Both the position numbers and the translations under genes were made by a program. Shown here one piece after another: positions 45,097-54,304 of a DNA stretch of 64,000 nucleotides (position 1 is the first letter of the stretch; every line of letters starts with the position of its first letter). The DNA is taken from assembly GCF_014075995.1 (NCBI RefSeq), contig NZ_CP055153.1, forward strand, positions 1,550,001 to 1,614,000. The letters run 5' to 3'. The notes beneath the pieces were generated by a model, which saw only the letters and a program-made list of their open reading frames with translations, was not told where the DNA came from and did no database searches. This DNA is from Adhaeribacter radiodurans (GTDB taxonomy: Bacteria > Bacteroidota > Bacteroidia > Cytophagales > Hymenobacteraceae).

Positions 45097-46728
45097 TTAA
45101 ACCGGATTCGTAGATTTCTTAAAAGTAGGAATTACCCGGGCTTTAGAAGCTTGTTCGTAAGCAAAAGCTAGTTTTATTAGTTCGGGTTCGGTATAAGCTG
45201 AACCAAAAAAAGACAAGCCAATAGGTAGGCCGTCTACAAAGCCCATGGGCACAGTAACGTGCGGAAATCCCGAAATTGCCGCTGGCGAAGACAAGCTATA
45301 TCCTGTGTTATAATCGCCGTTTACTAAATCAATGCACCACGACGGACCATAAGTAGGCCCGGAAATAGCCTGCAGATTATTTTTCTCCATTACAGATTGA
45401 ATTACATGGCGGGCAGTAGTCAAATTTTTAGTGACGGTCTCTTTGTAATCTTTACTTGTTAAATCTCCTAAAGCTTCAGAGCTTTCCAGCGTTTCTTGTT
45501 TAAAGTAAGGCATGGCTTTCGCTTCGTTCTGCTTGTTAAAAGCAATTAAATCTTTTAATGATTTCACCGGTCCTTTTGTTTGAGCCAAATACTTATTTAA
45601 GCCATCTTTAAACTCGTACTGCAGTACTTTGTATTCATCATTGCCCAACTCCCGCATTTTGCTTAGTATTTCCACCTCTACTATAGTAGCACCTTTACTT
45701 TTAAGTACTTCTATGGCTTTTTTTAGTAAGGCAGTTACATCTTCGTGGCCCGTTAAATAAGATTTTTCTATCCCAATGCGCTTGCCTTGTAATCCGTTCG
45801 CATCCAGGTAGGGCGTGTAATCCTTCAAGGCTTTGCCCGTACTTTCTTGGGTGACTGCATCGGCGGAGTCAGTTCCGGTTAGTACACCTAGTAAAATAGC
45901 CGCATCGCGTACTGTCCGGGCAATAGGACCCGCCGTGTCTTGCGTTTTAGAGATAGGAATAATGCCCGAACGGCTTACCAGCCCAACAGTAGGTTTAATA
46001 CCCACAGCACTATTAATGGCAGCCGGACACACAATAGAACCATCCGTTTCGGTACCTACCGCCACGGCGCATAAATTAGCCGCTACCGCAACTCCTGATC
46101 CAGAACTCGAACCACAGGGGCTACGATCCAGCACGTATGGGTTTTTGGTTTGCCCACCCCGGCTGCTCCAGCCACTCGCCGAACGCGTAGACCGGAAATT
46201 TGCCCATTCACTTAAATTGGTTTTACCCAGTATTACGGCGCCAGCCTCGCGCAAACGAGCAGCCACGAAAGCATCTTTTGCCGCGTGATTTTCGGCTAAA
46301 GCAATGGAACCTGCAGAAGTAGCCATTTTATCACCAGTATCAATATTATCTTTTATCAAAACTGGAATGCCGTGCAATGGCCCTCTGATTTTTCCGTTTT
46401 TTCGTTCCTGGTCTAAAGCATCAGCTACAGCTAAAGCGTCGGGGTTTACTTCAATTACAGATCTAAGATGTGGCCCGGCCTGGTCAATAGCTTTAATCCT
46501 GTCCAGGTATAGTTGCGTGATTGAGCGCGACGTGTAGGTACCATCCTGCATTTTCTGCTGTAAACCGGCAATCGTTACTTCATTTAACTCAAAGTCATCG
46601 GCTTCGGAATTAGTAGATTTTGTAGCTGATTTATTTTGGGTAGAACTTGATTGACAGGAACTAGCCAGAATTGTAGGTAAAATAAAACCAGCAAGTGAGG
46701 TATTTTTAATAAAAACTCTTCTGTTCAT
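45097..46728 (-). CDS. Amidase (amidase signature family), exported
   Basis: A 543-residue protein. The N-terminus has a twin-arginine-like signal (RRVFIKNTSLAGFILPTILA) followed by a Cys, so Tat export and possibly lipidation are plausible. The Ser-cisSer-Lys triad is visible: Lys126 in GIPVLIKDN, the Gly/Ser-rich block GSSSGSGVAVAANL near residue 207, and the nucleophile Ser231 in GTETDGSIVCPA. The C-terminal GLPIGLSFFGSAYTEPELIKLAFAYEQ block is typical. The substrate cannot be told; exported members attack peptide or aryl amides. Confidence 0.93.
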   Translation of the reverse strand: MNRRVFIKNTSLAGFILPTILASSCQSSSTQNKSATKSTNSEADDFELNEVTIAGLQQKMQDGTYTSRSITQLYLDRIKAIDQAGPHLRSVIEVNPDALAVADALDQERKNGKIRGPLHGIPVLIKDNIDTGDKMATSAGSIALAENHAAKDAFVAARLREAGAVILGKTNLSEWANFRSTRSASGWSSRGGQTKNPYVLDRSPCGSSSGSGVAVAANLCAVAVGTETDGSIVCPAAINSAVGIKPTVGLVSRSGIIPISKTQDTAGPIARTVRDAAILLGVLTGTDSADAVTQESTGKALKDYTPYLDANGLQGKRIGIEKSYLTGHEDVTALLKKAIEVLKSKGATIVEVEILSKMRELGNDEYKVLQYEFKDGLNKYLAQTKGPVKSLKDLIAFNKQNEAKAMPYFKQETLESSEALGDLTSKDYKETVTKNLTTARHVIQSVMEKNNLQAISGPTYGPSWCIDLVNGDYNTGYSLSSPAAISGFPHVTVPMGFVDGLPIGLSFFGSAYTEPELIKLAFAYEQASKARVIPTFKKSTNPV

Positions 46729-47111
46729 AAAATGTAATTTATGGGTAAGATAGTTTTTGGAAAAGTAATAAGAAAGAGCTGGAAAAAATTATTGTGAACT
46801 TGCTTTAATGCTACTGAAATATAAGGGTGAGCCTTTAAAAATTAGTAAGATTAATTTGAGTTTCTATTATCTAGAATACTTTTCAGGTAGTAATACCCTA
46901 CGGGAAAGTGGTATTTATGGGGCTACAAATTAGGTCTTACTTCTATTCTAATAGTGCTCTGCTCAATCATAAACTCTTAATGGATACACCTATTTTCAAT
47001 AAAATGAAAACGCAAAAGTAATTTCATAACAAATTTTGGGTAGTGGGATATATTTGATTCTGGGGTGAGGATAGCTTTTGGTTTTGCATTTTTGAATTAA
47101 GTAAACTAAAA
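46729..47111. other. Intergenic region, about 380 bases
   Basis: AT-rich DNA upstream of the amidase and downstream of the Omp85-like gene. I see no gene remnant. A plus-strand TATATTTG at 47049-47056 has no gene in the right direction and is probably chance. Confidence 0.35.
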
Positions 47112-48212
47112 TTAAAACGCTTCGCCAATGTCAAAATACAATCCTCTGGCTTTATCGCTGCCTATAGCATAGTCGATCCGGATATTGAGGCGTTGTTTCC
47201 GGTTTAGCATTAACCGGAGCCCGGCACCAACACCTTGTTTTAGGCCACCAAAACTAAAATCGCCCCCGTTATTGCCCACCTGGCCAATTCCCCCAAACAC
47301 CACATAGCCCACCCGCGAAAATACCTGCTGCCGGTATTCGCTTTGCAAAGCGAGTAATTGGCGATCGCGGAAACGTCCTTCGTAAAAGCCCCGCATGGTT
47401 CGGCCCCCGCCCAGTAAAGCCATTTCGCGGAAAGGAACTTGGCCGGTACTAAATTTCCCTACTCCCTGAATAGCTAATACCCGTTTATCAGAAAGCCGCA
47501 TAAAACGTCGGATATCTAGAATAAAACGGGTGAAATTAAATTCGCTACCAATACTTTTGTGGTTTATAAAAGTGCCCGCTTCGGCGTACCAACCTTGAGT
47601 GGTATTTAAAGGATTATCGCGACTGTCGAATAAAAGGGCTGGCCCAAGGCCTGAGGTAATGCTCCCGTCTAGTTCGGCGAAATCCCGCTCCTGAATTTTG
47701 CTGGCGGGGTTCTTGAAACCAATGTTATTAATGCGGGTAAGCTGGTATTGCCCACCTACAAATAGGTAATTTCTTAATTTTTTAAGTACCCGGTTCTGAA
47801 ACAAGAAGAGTTTATACGTTACCAGCGAAGAATCCTTTAGAGTATTAGAATTGCCGATGCCGTAATAAAGAATGGGCCAATCGTAATAATTGGCTGCTCC
47901 CGTAATATTGTAGCGCTCATGGTTGGTGTAAATAGTATAAGTAAGCTGAACCGAAGCTTGTTTTTTCTGTGTATAGTAAGCGAGCAATTGGCCGTTAGAA
48001 CTGCGGGTAAGGCTATCGGAACCGAAATTATAGACCGGTACCACCAAACCGCCGTAGCCAATGCCCGTTTCTGGAGTAGAGAACAAGGCTGGAAAAGGGG
48101 TAAGACTTAGTTTTTTAGTTTTTGGCTGCCTCGTCGAATCAGTCTCTATTGTTGCAAAACAGTTTGCTACAAATAAAACTACAAAAAAGAAAACAAAGTA
48201 AAATTTTTTCAT
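47112..48212 (-). CDS. Omp85/BamA-type outer-membrane barrel without POTRA domains
   Basis: A 366-residue outer-membrane protein. The signal peptide is KKFYFVFFFVVLFVANCFA. The frame extends to 48299, but the ATG at 48212 begins the signal peptide. It has the surface-antigen (D15) pattern: GPALLFDSRDNPLNTTQGWY, the RGF loop region GGGRTMRGFYEGRFRDRQ with EYRQQ, and alternate aromatic strands ending in a Phe (DIGEAF). No POTRA repeats precede the barrel. Short forms of this kind are common in Bacteroidota and their role is unknown. Confidence 0.87.
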   Translation of the reverse strand: MKKFYFVFFFVVLFVANCFATIETDSTRQPKTKKLSLTPFPALFSTPETGIGYGGLVVPVYNFGSDSLTRSSNGQLLAYYTQKKQASVQLTYTIYTNHERYNITGAANYYDWPILYYGIGNSNTLKDSSLVTYKLFLFQNRVLKKLRNYLFVGGQYQLTRINNIGFKNPASKIQERDFAELDGSITSGLGPALLFDSRDNPLNTTQGWYAEAGTFINHKSIGSEFNFTRFILDIRRFMRLSDKRVLAIQGVGKFSTGQVPFREMALLGGGRTMRGFYEGRFRDRQLLALQSEYRQQVFSRVGYVVFGGIGQVGNNGGDFSFGGLKQGVGAGLRLMLNRKQRLNIRIDYAIGSDKARGLYFDIGEAF

Positions 48213-48571
48213 TCTAAGGCTAATGAATAAAGTATAAGCAGGAAATCTGTTTTGAATCTTATATTTAAAAAATTGTATTGTATAATTTAATTTGGCCAAG
48301 CAGGTAAAGTACCATCAGGAAATTTACTTTTGAATATAAAAAATAATAAATCAAAACAATAGAGGATTAAGATAAATACTACTTTCTCCAGGTTTAACAT
48401 ATTTAGATTAATAAATAGCTTAATAAACTAAATAAAATTCAATGCAAAAAGCTCATTTTTAATTATTTATGATTACATTCAAAGAACTGCAAGGTGCATA
48501 CAGGTAAGTTAAATAATTATGAATGATTGTACTTACTTTTTTAGTAATTGTGCTAAAACCTTACAGATTAA

Positions 48572-48984
48572 ATGGAAGAAGCTGCTTTTAACAGATTGCG
48601 TATTCAGTTAATCGAAGTGTTTTCATTTACTAAGCCTTCTAACCAAAATAGCACCTGTGATCGGAAGGACTATGCAGCCGACAAAATCGGGAATAACCAA
48701 GTATTATTTAGGTAAGTAATTTAAGTGCTGAGGCATTTCTTTGCTGAAGGTAATTTGAACCAAATTTTGTTCTAAAAATAAGAGTAAGTCCGAAATATAA
48801 TGCCCAAATCAGGAGGGCAGGTTTTGTGTGTGCCACTCTGGCTAACAGTAACAGGAAAGTAGGAGAGTGGCATGACTTCATTCACCTAACTGGTTATTAT
48901 AACCAAGCCCATTTTATTACAGATTTTACTAAATTTATTCGCCGAAGCCCGTCTGTTTACGCGAAACACAATACAGATAAATAG
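48572..48984 (+). pseudogene. Decayed AraC-family transcriptional regulator
   Basis: The remnant begins MEEAAFNRLRIQLIEVF and reaches DYAADKIGNNQVLFR before a stop at 48713-48715. Other frames then give LSAEAFLC and LRHFFAEGNLNQILF. From 48754 one frame is open to the end: FEPNFVLKIRVSPKYN, then WHDFIHLTGYYNQAHFI, TDFTKFIRRSPSVYA and a stop at 48982-48984. GYYNQAHFI-DF-F---SP--Y is the signature of the AraC C-terminal DNA-binding domain. The N-terminal half is missing and at least two frame breaks exist. The flanks (48213-48571, 48985-49129) show nothing else. Confidence 0.75.
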
Positions 48985-49129
48985 CTAATATTTTTAAATA
49001 AAAATTCCTTAGTAGATTCTTTTTGCATCAGCAATAAAAATTGTAAAATGTCGCATTCTTACAATAGCTTTCTGGTGGTTGCCTTTACATTTAATATAAG
49101 AATTTTAGACACTAAACACTTGATATTTT

Positions 49130-49561
49130 ATGGAAGCGCAAGAACTTACAAAACCAATTATTGAATCTGAAAGAGTAGGGCAGCTGCATGCATTAGCCCG
49201 CCAATATGTGCTCGAAGGCTTGGGAAATAAAAATTTTGATGCTATTCCTTATGCCAACGCAGTTTGCTTACGAGCACCACTCTGTCCGGGGGGTACTGCT
49301 AACCCAATTACCGGAAAAGAAAACCTACGGAATATTTGGTGGGCTCCATTACCCGATTTGCTGGGAGAAGTTAAAATGTTAGATTCTTTTGTGAATCAAG
49401 ATTTGTCTGCTGTTTGTGTCGAGTTTCATTGTCAAATTTTGCTCAATCCACCAGTTGAGTTACGCGTTATGGACCGTTTTCAGGTAAATGCCGAAGGGAA
49501 AATCACAGATCAGGAAAATTTCTTTGATCCTAGGGACGTAACTAATCCTGGTTGGCGATAA
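49130..49561 (+). CDS. SnoaL/NTF2-like protein
   Basis: A 143-residue protein with the small cone-shaped NTF2-like fold: an N-terminal helix (LHALARQYVLEGLGNKNFDAIPYA), then VCLRAPLCPGG, IWWAPLPDLLGEVKMLDSFVN, VCVEFHCQILLNPPVELRVMDRFQVNAEGKI and the ending DQENFFDPRDV. Such proteins may be enzymes or ligand binders; no catalytic residue can be assigned. It sits between two pseudogenes in an eroding region but its own frame is intact. Confidence 0.82.
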   Translation: MEAQELTKPIIESERVGQLHALARQYVLEGLGNKNFDAIPYANAVCLRAPLCPGGTANPITGKENLRNIWWAPLPDLLGEVKMLDSFVNQDLSAVCVEFHCQILLNPPVELRVMDRFQVNAEGKITDQENFFDPRDVTNPGWR

Positions 49562-49745
49562 ATTATTTCTGGTATTTAGTTTTCAAAAATCAAGAGGACT
49601 AACCTTTATTTTCTAATATTAAGTTTTCAAAGTTTAAAATAGGAATAAACTAGCTTTTTAATCCAAAACTAAAACGCTTACCGAATTTACCCGAGGGAAA
49701 CTATTTAATGGCTAGGGCTTTTGCATTTGGAAGGAGTGGTAATAG

Positions 49746-50120
49746 ATCAAACTAGATGCCGATGGGGGAACGAACACCAAAATTAACTTTGGTATTGTGC
49801 AACCGATTAATCAATCAACGGCAATAGCGCGTAAATCAAGTAAAATACCAAGAAATAAAACACCAAACTTTACCTTTAAAGTATACATTAATCCTTATTC
49901 TGATATGCTTTCCATTTAACTTTTACCCGAGCAGCAAGGCCAACTTACAGTTACTTTGCAGGATGCTTTAGGAAGAACGCATTTCCAGGCTTAATCTAAA
50001 ATAGCCAGTTCAACTTTCTTCCTGGATTTATCTGCAGTTGGATTGGAACCTGGCATTTACCTGCTCTCTGGTACTGGAGGAGATGGTTTCAGAATAGCAA
50101 TAAGGCTGGTAAAAAGATAA
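49746..50120 (+). pseudogene. 3' remnant of a T9SS-exported protein
   Basis: One frame from 49746 reads IKLDADGGTNTKINFGIVQP, then FKVYINPYSDMLSI, a TAA at 49917-49919, LLPEQQGQLTVTLQDALGR, a TAA at 49992-49994, FLDLSAVGLEPGIYLLS and RIAIRLVKR with a stop at 50118. This is a type A sorting domain (NP motif, LGR, L-PGIYLL, basic end) carrying two in-frame nonsense codons. The passenger is reduced to a short LDADG-type piece; the rest is gone. 49562-49745 shows no further recognisable part. Confidence 0.8.
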
Positions 50121-50160
50121 ACTAATTTACTAAACCTGGTATCTTTAATATCTGGAGTTT

Positions 50161-50712
50161 ATGTTACAAAAAATCATTTTTATGATGGTGTTACTGAGTT
50201 GGTTTTCACCAATAGTTCTGGCCCAAGATGCCCTACCTACTAATACAGCTACCATCTACTCATCTCTTAAAGCCAGAAAGTTTAAAGTAGTATTGTTAAA
50301 TAAAAAAGCTTTCTCCACAAAATCTCTGGATAGTTTAAAAGGAAATACCTTATACATTTACGGCAAGAATGGACCCGAGGAAGTATCGCTGGAAATAATA
50401 AAAGAGCTGCAAGTTGCTAAACGCCAAAGGCCCATAGCCAGAGGTTTAGGTTTGGGCGTGCTGATTGGCGCATCGACTGGGGCTTTGCTTGGCTTTGGTT
50501 CTTACCAGGAGCCCGAGCCCAATTCTTATTTTACTTTTGATTTAGGGCCCGGTGCATCGGCCGGTGCTGGTGCAGCTTTAGGAGCAGTTACCGGAATTGT
50601 AGGTGGAATTATTATTGGAGCCTCTTCTAACCGATACACGCATTACGATTTCTCCCAAAAATCACTCACAGAAAAATATGATTTAATGAGTCGCATTTTA
50701 GAAAAAAAGTAA
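50161..50712 (+). CDS. Exported glycine-zipper protein of unknown function
   Basis: A 183-residue protein. The signal peptide covers residues 1-21 (MVLLSWFSPIVLA). A short beta-rich domain follows (residues 25-85), then two glycine-zipper hydrophobic stretches (GLGLGVLIGASTGALLGFG and GAGAALGAVTGIVGGIIIGASS) joined by an acidic loop. Such zippers often insert in the outer membrane. I do not recognise the family. It is followed by two more small envelope genes in the same direction. TATCTTTA at 50140-50147 may be the promoter. Confidence 0.7.
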   Translation: MLQKIIFMMVLLSWFSPIVLAQDALPTNTATIYSSLKARKFKVVLLNKKAFSTKSLDSLKGNTLYIYGKNGPEEVSLEIIKELQVAKRQRPIARGLGLGVLIGASTGALLGFGSYQEPEPNSYFTFDLGPGASAGAGAALGAVTGIVGGIIIGASSNRYTHYDFSQKSLTEKYDLMSRILEKK

Positions 50713-50758
50713 ATTTCTGTATAGCTTTAGATATATCCTTTCTTACATGTATGTTTTC

Positions 50759-51304
50759 ATGAAAAAGCTATTCTTCTTCGTTTATTTCATTTTCGGGTTT
50801 TCGTTTTTAACTATGTCCCAGACCTATAAGGGAAATTGGCTGGTTGGTGGTACAGGAAACCTGCATCTCGGGACCAAGAATAAAGGTACTTTGTTAATGC
50901 TTTCCCCACGTTTTGGCGTATTTGCCGCTAATAATTTAGCTTTTGGAGCAATCCTACCCTTATCATTATATTCTTATTCAGGCTCTACCACCAGTAGTTT
51001 CGGTTTAAGTCCATTTGTGCGTGGGTATTTTGGTTCTATGCCCACCCAATTTTTTGTGGAAGGCCGCTTCGGGTACCAGCGCTATAATTATAATAGTGAT
51101 ACTGGCGATTTCAACGATTATGCAAATACTTTTACTTACGGCATAGGAATAGGAGTTACCCGTTTCGTTACCGAACAGGTAGGGCTGGAGCTACTGGTAA
51201 CCTATGATGAATCAGGTAATAACGATGCTATTTTAAATACTTCGAACCTGACAGGAATAAACTTTAATGCTGGTTTTCAGATTTACCTTCCTTCGGCAAA
51301 ATAG
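50759..51304 (+). CDS. Outer-membrane beta-barrel protein (OmpA/OprF-like barrel)
   Basis: A 181-residue exported protein. The signal peptide is KKLFFFVYFIFGFSFLTMSQ. The mature chain has alternating strands (GNWLVGGTGNLHLGTKN, LSPRFGVFAANNLAFGAIL, FFVEGRFGYQRYNYN, FTYGIGIGVTRFVTEQVGLELLVTY) as in eight-strand porin-like barrels, and ends near FNAGFQIYL. The ATG at 50747 would add four residues; 50759 starts the signal peptide properly. Its ligand and role are unknown. Confidence 0.8.
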   Translation: MKKLFFFVYFIFGFSFLTMSQTYKGNWLVGGTGNLHLGTKNKGTLLMLSPRFGVFAANNLAFGAILPLSLYSYSGSTTSSFGLSPFVRGYFGSMPTQFFVEGRFGYQRYNYNSDTGDFNDYANTFTYGIGIGVTRFVTEQVGLELLVTYDESGNNDAILNTSNLTGINFNAGFQIYLPSAK

Positions 51305-51452
51305 CCCTTTTAAGCTTTTTAGCTTCAGGTTATAAGCATATAGTAATTTTTCCTTCCAGATTATCTTAGGAGGAAGATGATTAGGAAGTAGGCTGGATGA
51401 TATGCCCGATAGGCTGGTTTGTAGGTGATTAATACTTTAATAAAAAAGAAAA

Positions 51453-52163
51453 ATGAAAATTCTAATCGCATTATTCCTTATCATTTTTCCCTGCATCCTG
51501 CAAGCGCAAACTAATTCTTCTTCCAGCTATTGGGGTATAACCCTTCACGGAGGACCTTTTGTGAGTGGCTTACCTAGCCATTTGGAGGAAAGAATGAAAT
51601 CTCAAGGGTATCTACCCCATAGTGGAGGTTTGTTCGGTACAGGAGCGTCTATCCCTATGGCTAAACGAACTATTGTTATTCAGGTGGGGGTAGAAAGAAA
51701 TTGGAATAAATTAGGATTAGTCAATTTACTATTTTCTACTTACTCCGGTAAATTGTCCGGAATTTCCAGCCAAAACGGAGATTTAAATCTAAACTATAAA
51801 ATCAAAGCAATTAACTTTTTAGGGGGAATTCATCTGAATCATCGAACAATGAGATTGGCGATAGGACCTGCCTGGTATGCCATTAATGTAATCGGTGATC
51901 GGCCATTTGATACCCTGGTACCATTAAAAAAGAATTTTAATAAACTGGGATTCGCAGTTGAATCTGGTATTCGCTTTCCAAAAGAAGGTTTACTATTCGC
52001 TGATTTTAATGTCCAATACCAAAAGGTGGGTAAAATTGATATGGGTACTTATAGCTTTGAAGAAGTTGATGCATCCGGCCAATTACAAACTGTCAATTTT
52101 TCAGCTGGTGAAAAATCCTTTAACTATTTAGTTATAAACTTTGGATTAGGACTCCGCCTTTAA
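51453..52163 (+). CDS. Exported beta-barrel protein of unknown function
   Basis: A 236-residue protein. The signal peptide (LIALFLIIFPCILQAQ) and alternating strands (GVERNWNKLG, YKIKAINFLGGIHLN, MRLAIGPAWYAINVIGD, FADFNVQYQKVGKIDMGTYSF, YLVINFGLGLRL) suggest an outer-membrane barrel. No family is recognised. It lies 148 bases after the previous barrel gene; the three genes at 50.1-52.2 kb may be co-transcribed, but the gaps are large enough for separate promoters. Confidence 0.7.
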   Translation: MKILIALFLIIFPCILQAQTNSSSSYWGITLHGGPFVSGLPSHLEERMKSQGYLPHSGGLFGTGASIPMAKRTIVIQVGVERNWNKLGLVNLLFSTYSGKLSGISSQNGDLNLNYKIKAINFLGGIHLNHRTMRLAIGPAWYAINVIGDRPFDTLVPLKKNFNKLGFAVESGIRFPKEGLLFADFNVQYQKVGKIDMGTYSFEEVDASGQLQTVNFSAGEKSFNYLVINFGLGLRL

Positions 52164-52247
52164 TAACAATTAAAATAATAAATCTGAAATGTGGTTCCTG
52201 TTTCAAAAGCTGCTTTGGTTTATTCTAATCTGTTGTAAAAGGGAGAG

Positions 52248-52270
52248 CCTTCTGCTTAATCAACAGAAGG
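52248..52270. terminator. Weak hairpin between convergent genes
   Basis: CCTTCTG (52248-52254) and CAGAAGG (52264-52270) with a 9-base loop, between the barrel gene and the convergent selO-like gene. There is no strong T run on either side. Confidence 0.4.
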
Positions 52271-52300
52271 TTCCACTTACCGCTAGACACAATTACATTA

Positions 52301-53857
52301 TTACGAACTGCAGGATAACATAGAGCAACCCGCTTTCTGGCTGGCCCATTCTGGTCTTTTAACTAGAAACTCATCAAATTTATTAGAATACGGTTCTTTC
52401 AGGGCGGCTTGTAACTTTTTAAATAGCTGATCCTGGCCTTGTTCTAGTTCTTCAATGGCTTGATGCAGTAAGTAATTACGTAAAATAAACCGCGGGTTAT
52501 GGGCGCGCATGCGAGTCGCGGACTCTTTCCGACTAATAGAATTTACCTGTAAACGTTCAGTGTATTTTTTAATTAGGTTTATTAGCATTTCGCTTTTTTC
52601 TGCATCCGGTTCTGTATAAAAACTATTTGCAAAATAGGCTACTACTTCGGCCTCTTCCTTTGTATTTAATGGTAAATCAATAAGTAATTGGTAAAAAATG
52701 GTCATGTCTGGCTTAATGCGGGCCATAGTTTCTTCCCATTCGGTAATTAGTTCTTTGTCTTCAGGTTTTACTTCGCCCAGCCCTAGTTTATTACCCATCA
52801 TGGCAAAGTATTTTTGATAGTATATGGGTTCATACGTTTCCAGGGCGGCTACTAATTGGTCTGTGTCCGGAAAAAGAGGAGCGAGTGCACTAGCCAGGCA
52901 GCCCAGGTTCCAGTAACCGATAGAAGGCTGCTTACCAAAGGCGTAGCGCCGGCCCGGTAAATCGGTGGTATTGGGCGTAAACCGTAAATCGTAGCTATCT
53001 ACAAATGAAAACGGACCATAATCAATTGTTAAGCCCAGGATAGACATATTATCCGTATTCATAACGCCGTGCACAAAGCCTACTCGCTGCCACTCTACCA
53101 TTAAGCTGGCAGTTCGGTCCACTATTTCTTTATACCAGTTAATCACTTTGTCCTCGCCGGTAATGTGCGGGTAAAACTTGGCTATGGTCCAATCAACTAG
53201 TAGGCGCAGGTTCTCTATTTCCTGACGGGCTGCCAATATTTCGAAATTACCAAAACGTAAAAAGCTGGGCGCTACCCGCATAACTATGGCTCCTTGCTCA
53301 TACTGCGGATTGCCGTTGTAAAACATGTCGCGGAGAACTTTATCGCCGGTAGAGACCAGACTTAAGGCCCGGGTAGTAGGCACGCCCAGGTAATGCATGG
53401 CTTCGCTCATTAAGTATTCCCGCACCGAGGAACGCAAAACGGCTCGCCCATCAGCCCGGCGGGAGTATGGAGTAAGTCCGGCTCCTTTTAGCTGTAGTTC
53501 CCAGGTTTTACCGGAGGTAGTTTGCCATTCGCCGAGGGTAATGGCTCGACCATCGCCTAATTGGCCCGCCCAATTGCCAAATTGGTGACCAGCGTAACAA
53601 GCCGCATAGGGATACATGGTTTCGGTTACCCGGTTCCCTCCCAGGATATTTACATCTTCGTCGGTAGGTTTTTGAATTCCGAGTTCCTGGGCTAAATCAT
53701 TGGACCAGGCGAGCAGTTTTGGCTCGCGAACAGCAGTTGGCTCCGCTTTACTGTACAACATTCCAGGGGTTTGGCGAGGCTTTAGGTTTCCGCTGTCATC
53801 GCCCGGAAAAGTTTTCACAAATTCGTTTTTATATAATTTAGTACTCAGACTTTCCAT
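52301..53857 (-). CDS. selO: Protein adenylyltransferase SelO
   Basis: A 518-residue pseudokinase-fold enzyme that transfers AMP to Ser/Thr/Tyr of proteins, linked to redox stress. Motifs: YAGHQFGNWAGQLGDGRAITLGE (nucleotide loop), the lysine region WELQLKGAGLTPYSRRADGRAVLRSS, VREYLMSEAMHYLGVPTTRALSL, and the catalytic-loop region GVMNTDNMSILGLTIDYGPFSFVD. The protein ends CSMLSCSS. The Cys third from the end is where eukaryotic SELENOO has selenocysteine. It is a lone gene with a 447-base gap upstream. Confidence 0.95.
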   Translation of the reverse strand: MESLSTKLYKNEFVKTFPGDDSGNLKPRQTPGMLYSKAEPTAVREPKLLAWSNDLAQELGIQKPTDEDVNILGGNRVTETMYPYAACYAGHQFGNWAGQLGDGRAITLGEWQTTSGKTWELQLKGAGLTPYSRRADGRAVLRSSVREYLMSEAMHYLGVPTTRALSLVSTGDKVLRDMFYNGNPQYEQGAIVMRVAPSFLRFGNFEILAARQEIENLRLLVDWTIAKFYPHITGEDKVINWYKEIVDRTASLMVEWQRVGFVHGVMNTDNMSILGLTIDYGPFSFVDSYDLRFTPNTTDLPGRRYAFGKQPSIGYWNLGCLASALAPLFPDTDQLVAALETYEPIYYQKYFAMMGNKLGLGEVKPEDKELITEWEETMARIKPDMTIFYQLLIDLPLNTKEEAEVVAYFANSFYTEPDAEKSEMLINLIKKYTERLQVNSISRKESATRMRAHNPRFILRNYLLHQAIEELEQGQDQLFKKLQAALKEPYSNKFDEFLVKRPEWASQKAGCSMLSCSS

Positions 53858-54304
53858 TAGTAGAATAATTTATTATGGAAGTGCCGGATTGCTATTCAGG
53901 CATTGGACACTTAATGGGTAAACAAAAATTTTACCTTAAAAATTAAATTTTGTTAAATTTCCCGCTACAAACTTTCTGCTTCACATTTTAAATTATTGTA
54001 AATGATGCCAGAAATAGGTAGCTGATTATTGATAAAAAGGAACAACCTAATGAATTAAAGAATAAGAAGGTTGGTGAGTTATTTTAGTAAGCTTACGTTT
54101 AAGAGCTTTCTTTAAAAAGTAAAAATAGAAGGCCTTATAAGATTGGTAATTAATCTGAAATGTACTACTAAGTCAATTTACTGAATATCCTGGTTGTCGA
54201 AAATTGGTAGCGTACATAACTTCCTCGGAATGCTTATTCAAGGTTATGAATAGAATTTATCCTGTTTCGAGGCGGAACCATTCTGGTGAAGCCATAAACT
54301 TGCA
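53858..54304. other. Intergenic region, about 450 bases
   Basis: AT-rich DNA between selO and the DUF3037 gene, both leftward. I could not read any protein remnant, repeat or strong hairpin. It must contain the selO promoter. Confidence 0.35.

Noticed and set aside
45833-46288. Rightward open frame of 151 codons inside the amidase gene
   Set aside because: Antisense to the conserved catalytic core of the amidase; the Ala/Thr/Ser-rich product has no fold signature.
47049-47056. TATATTTG on the plus strand as a promoter
   Set aside because: The gene to its right is on the other strand, so there is nothing for it to drive; single 8-base matches are expected by chance in AT-rich DNA.
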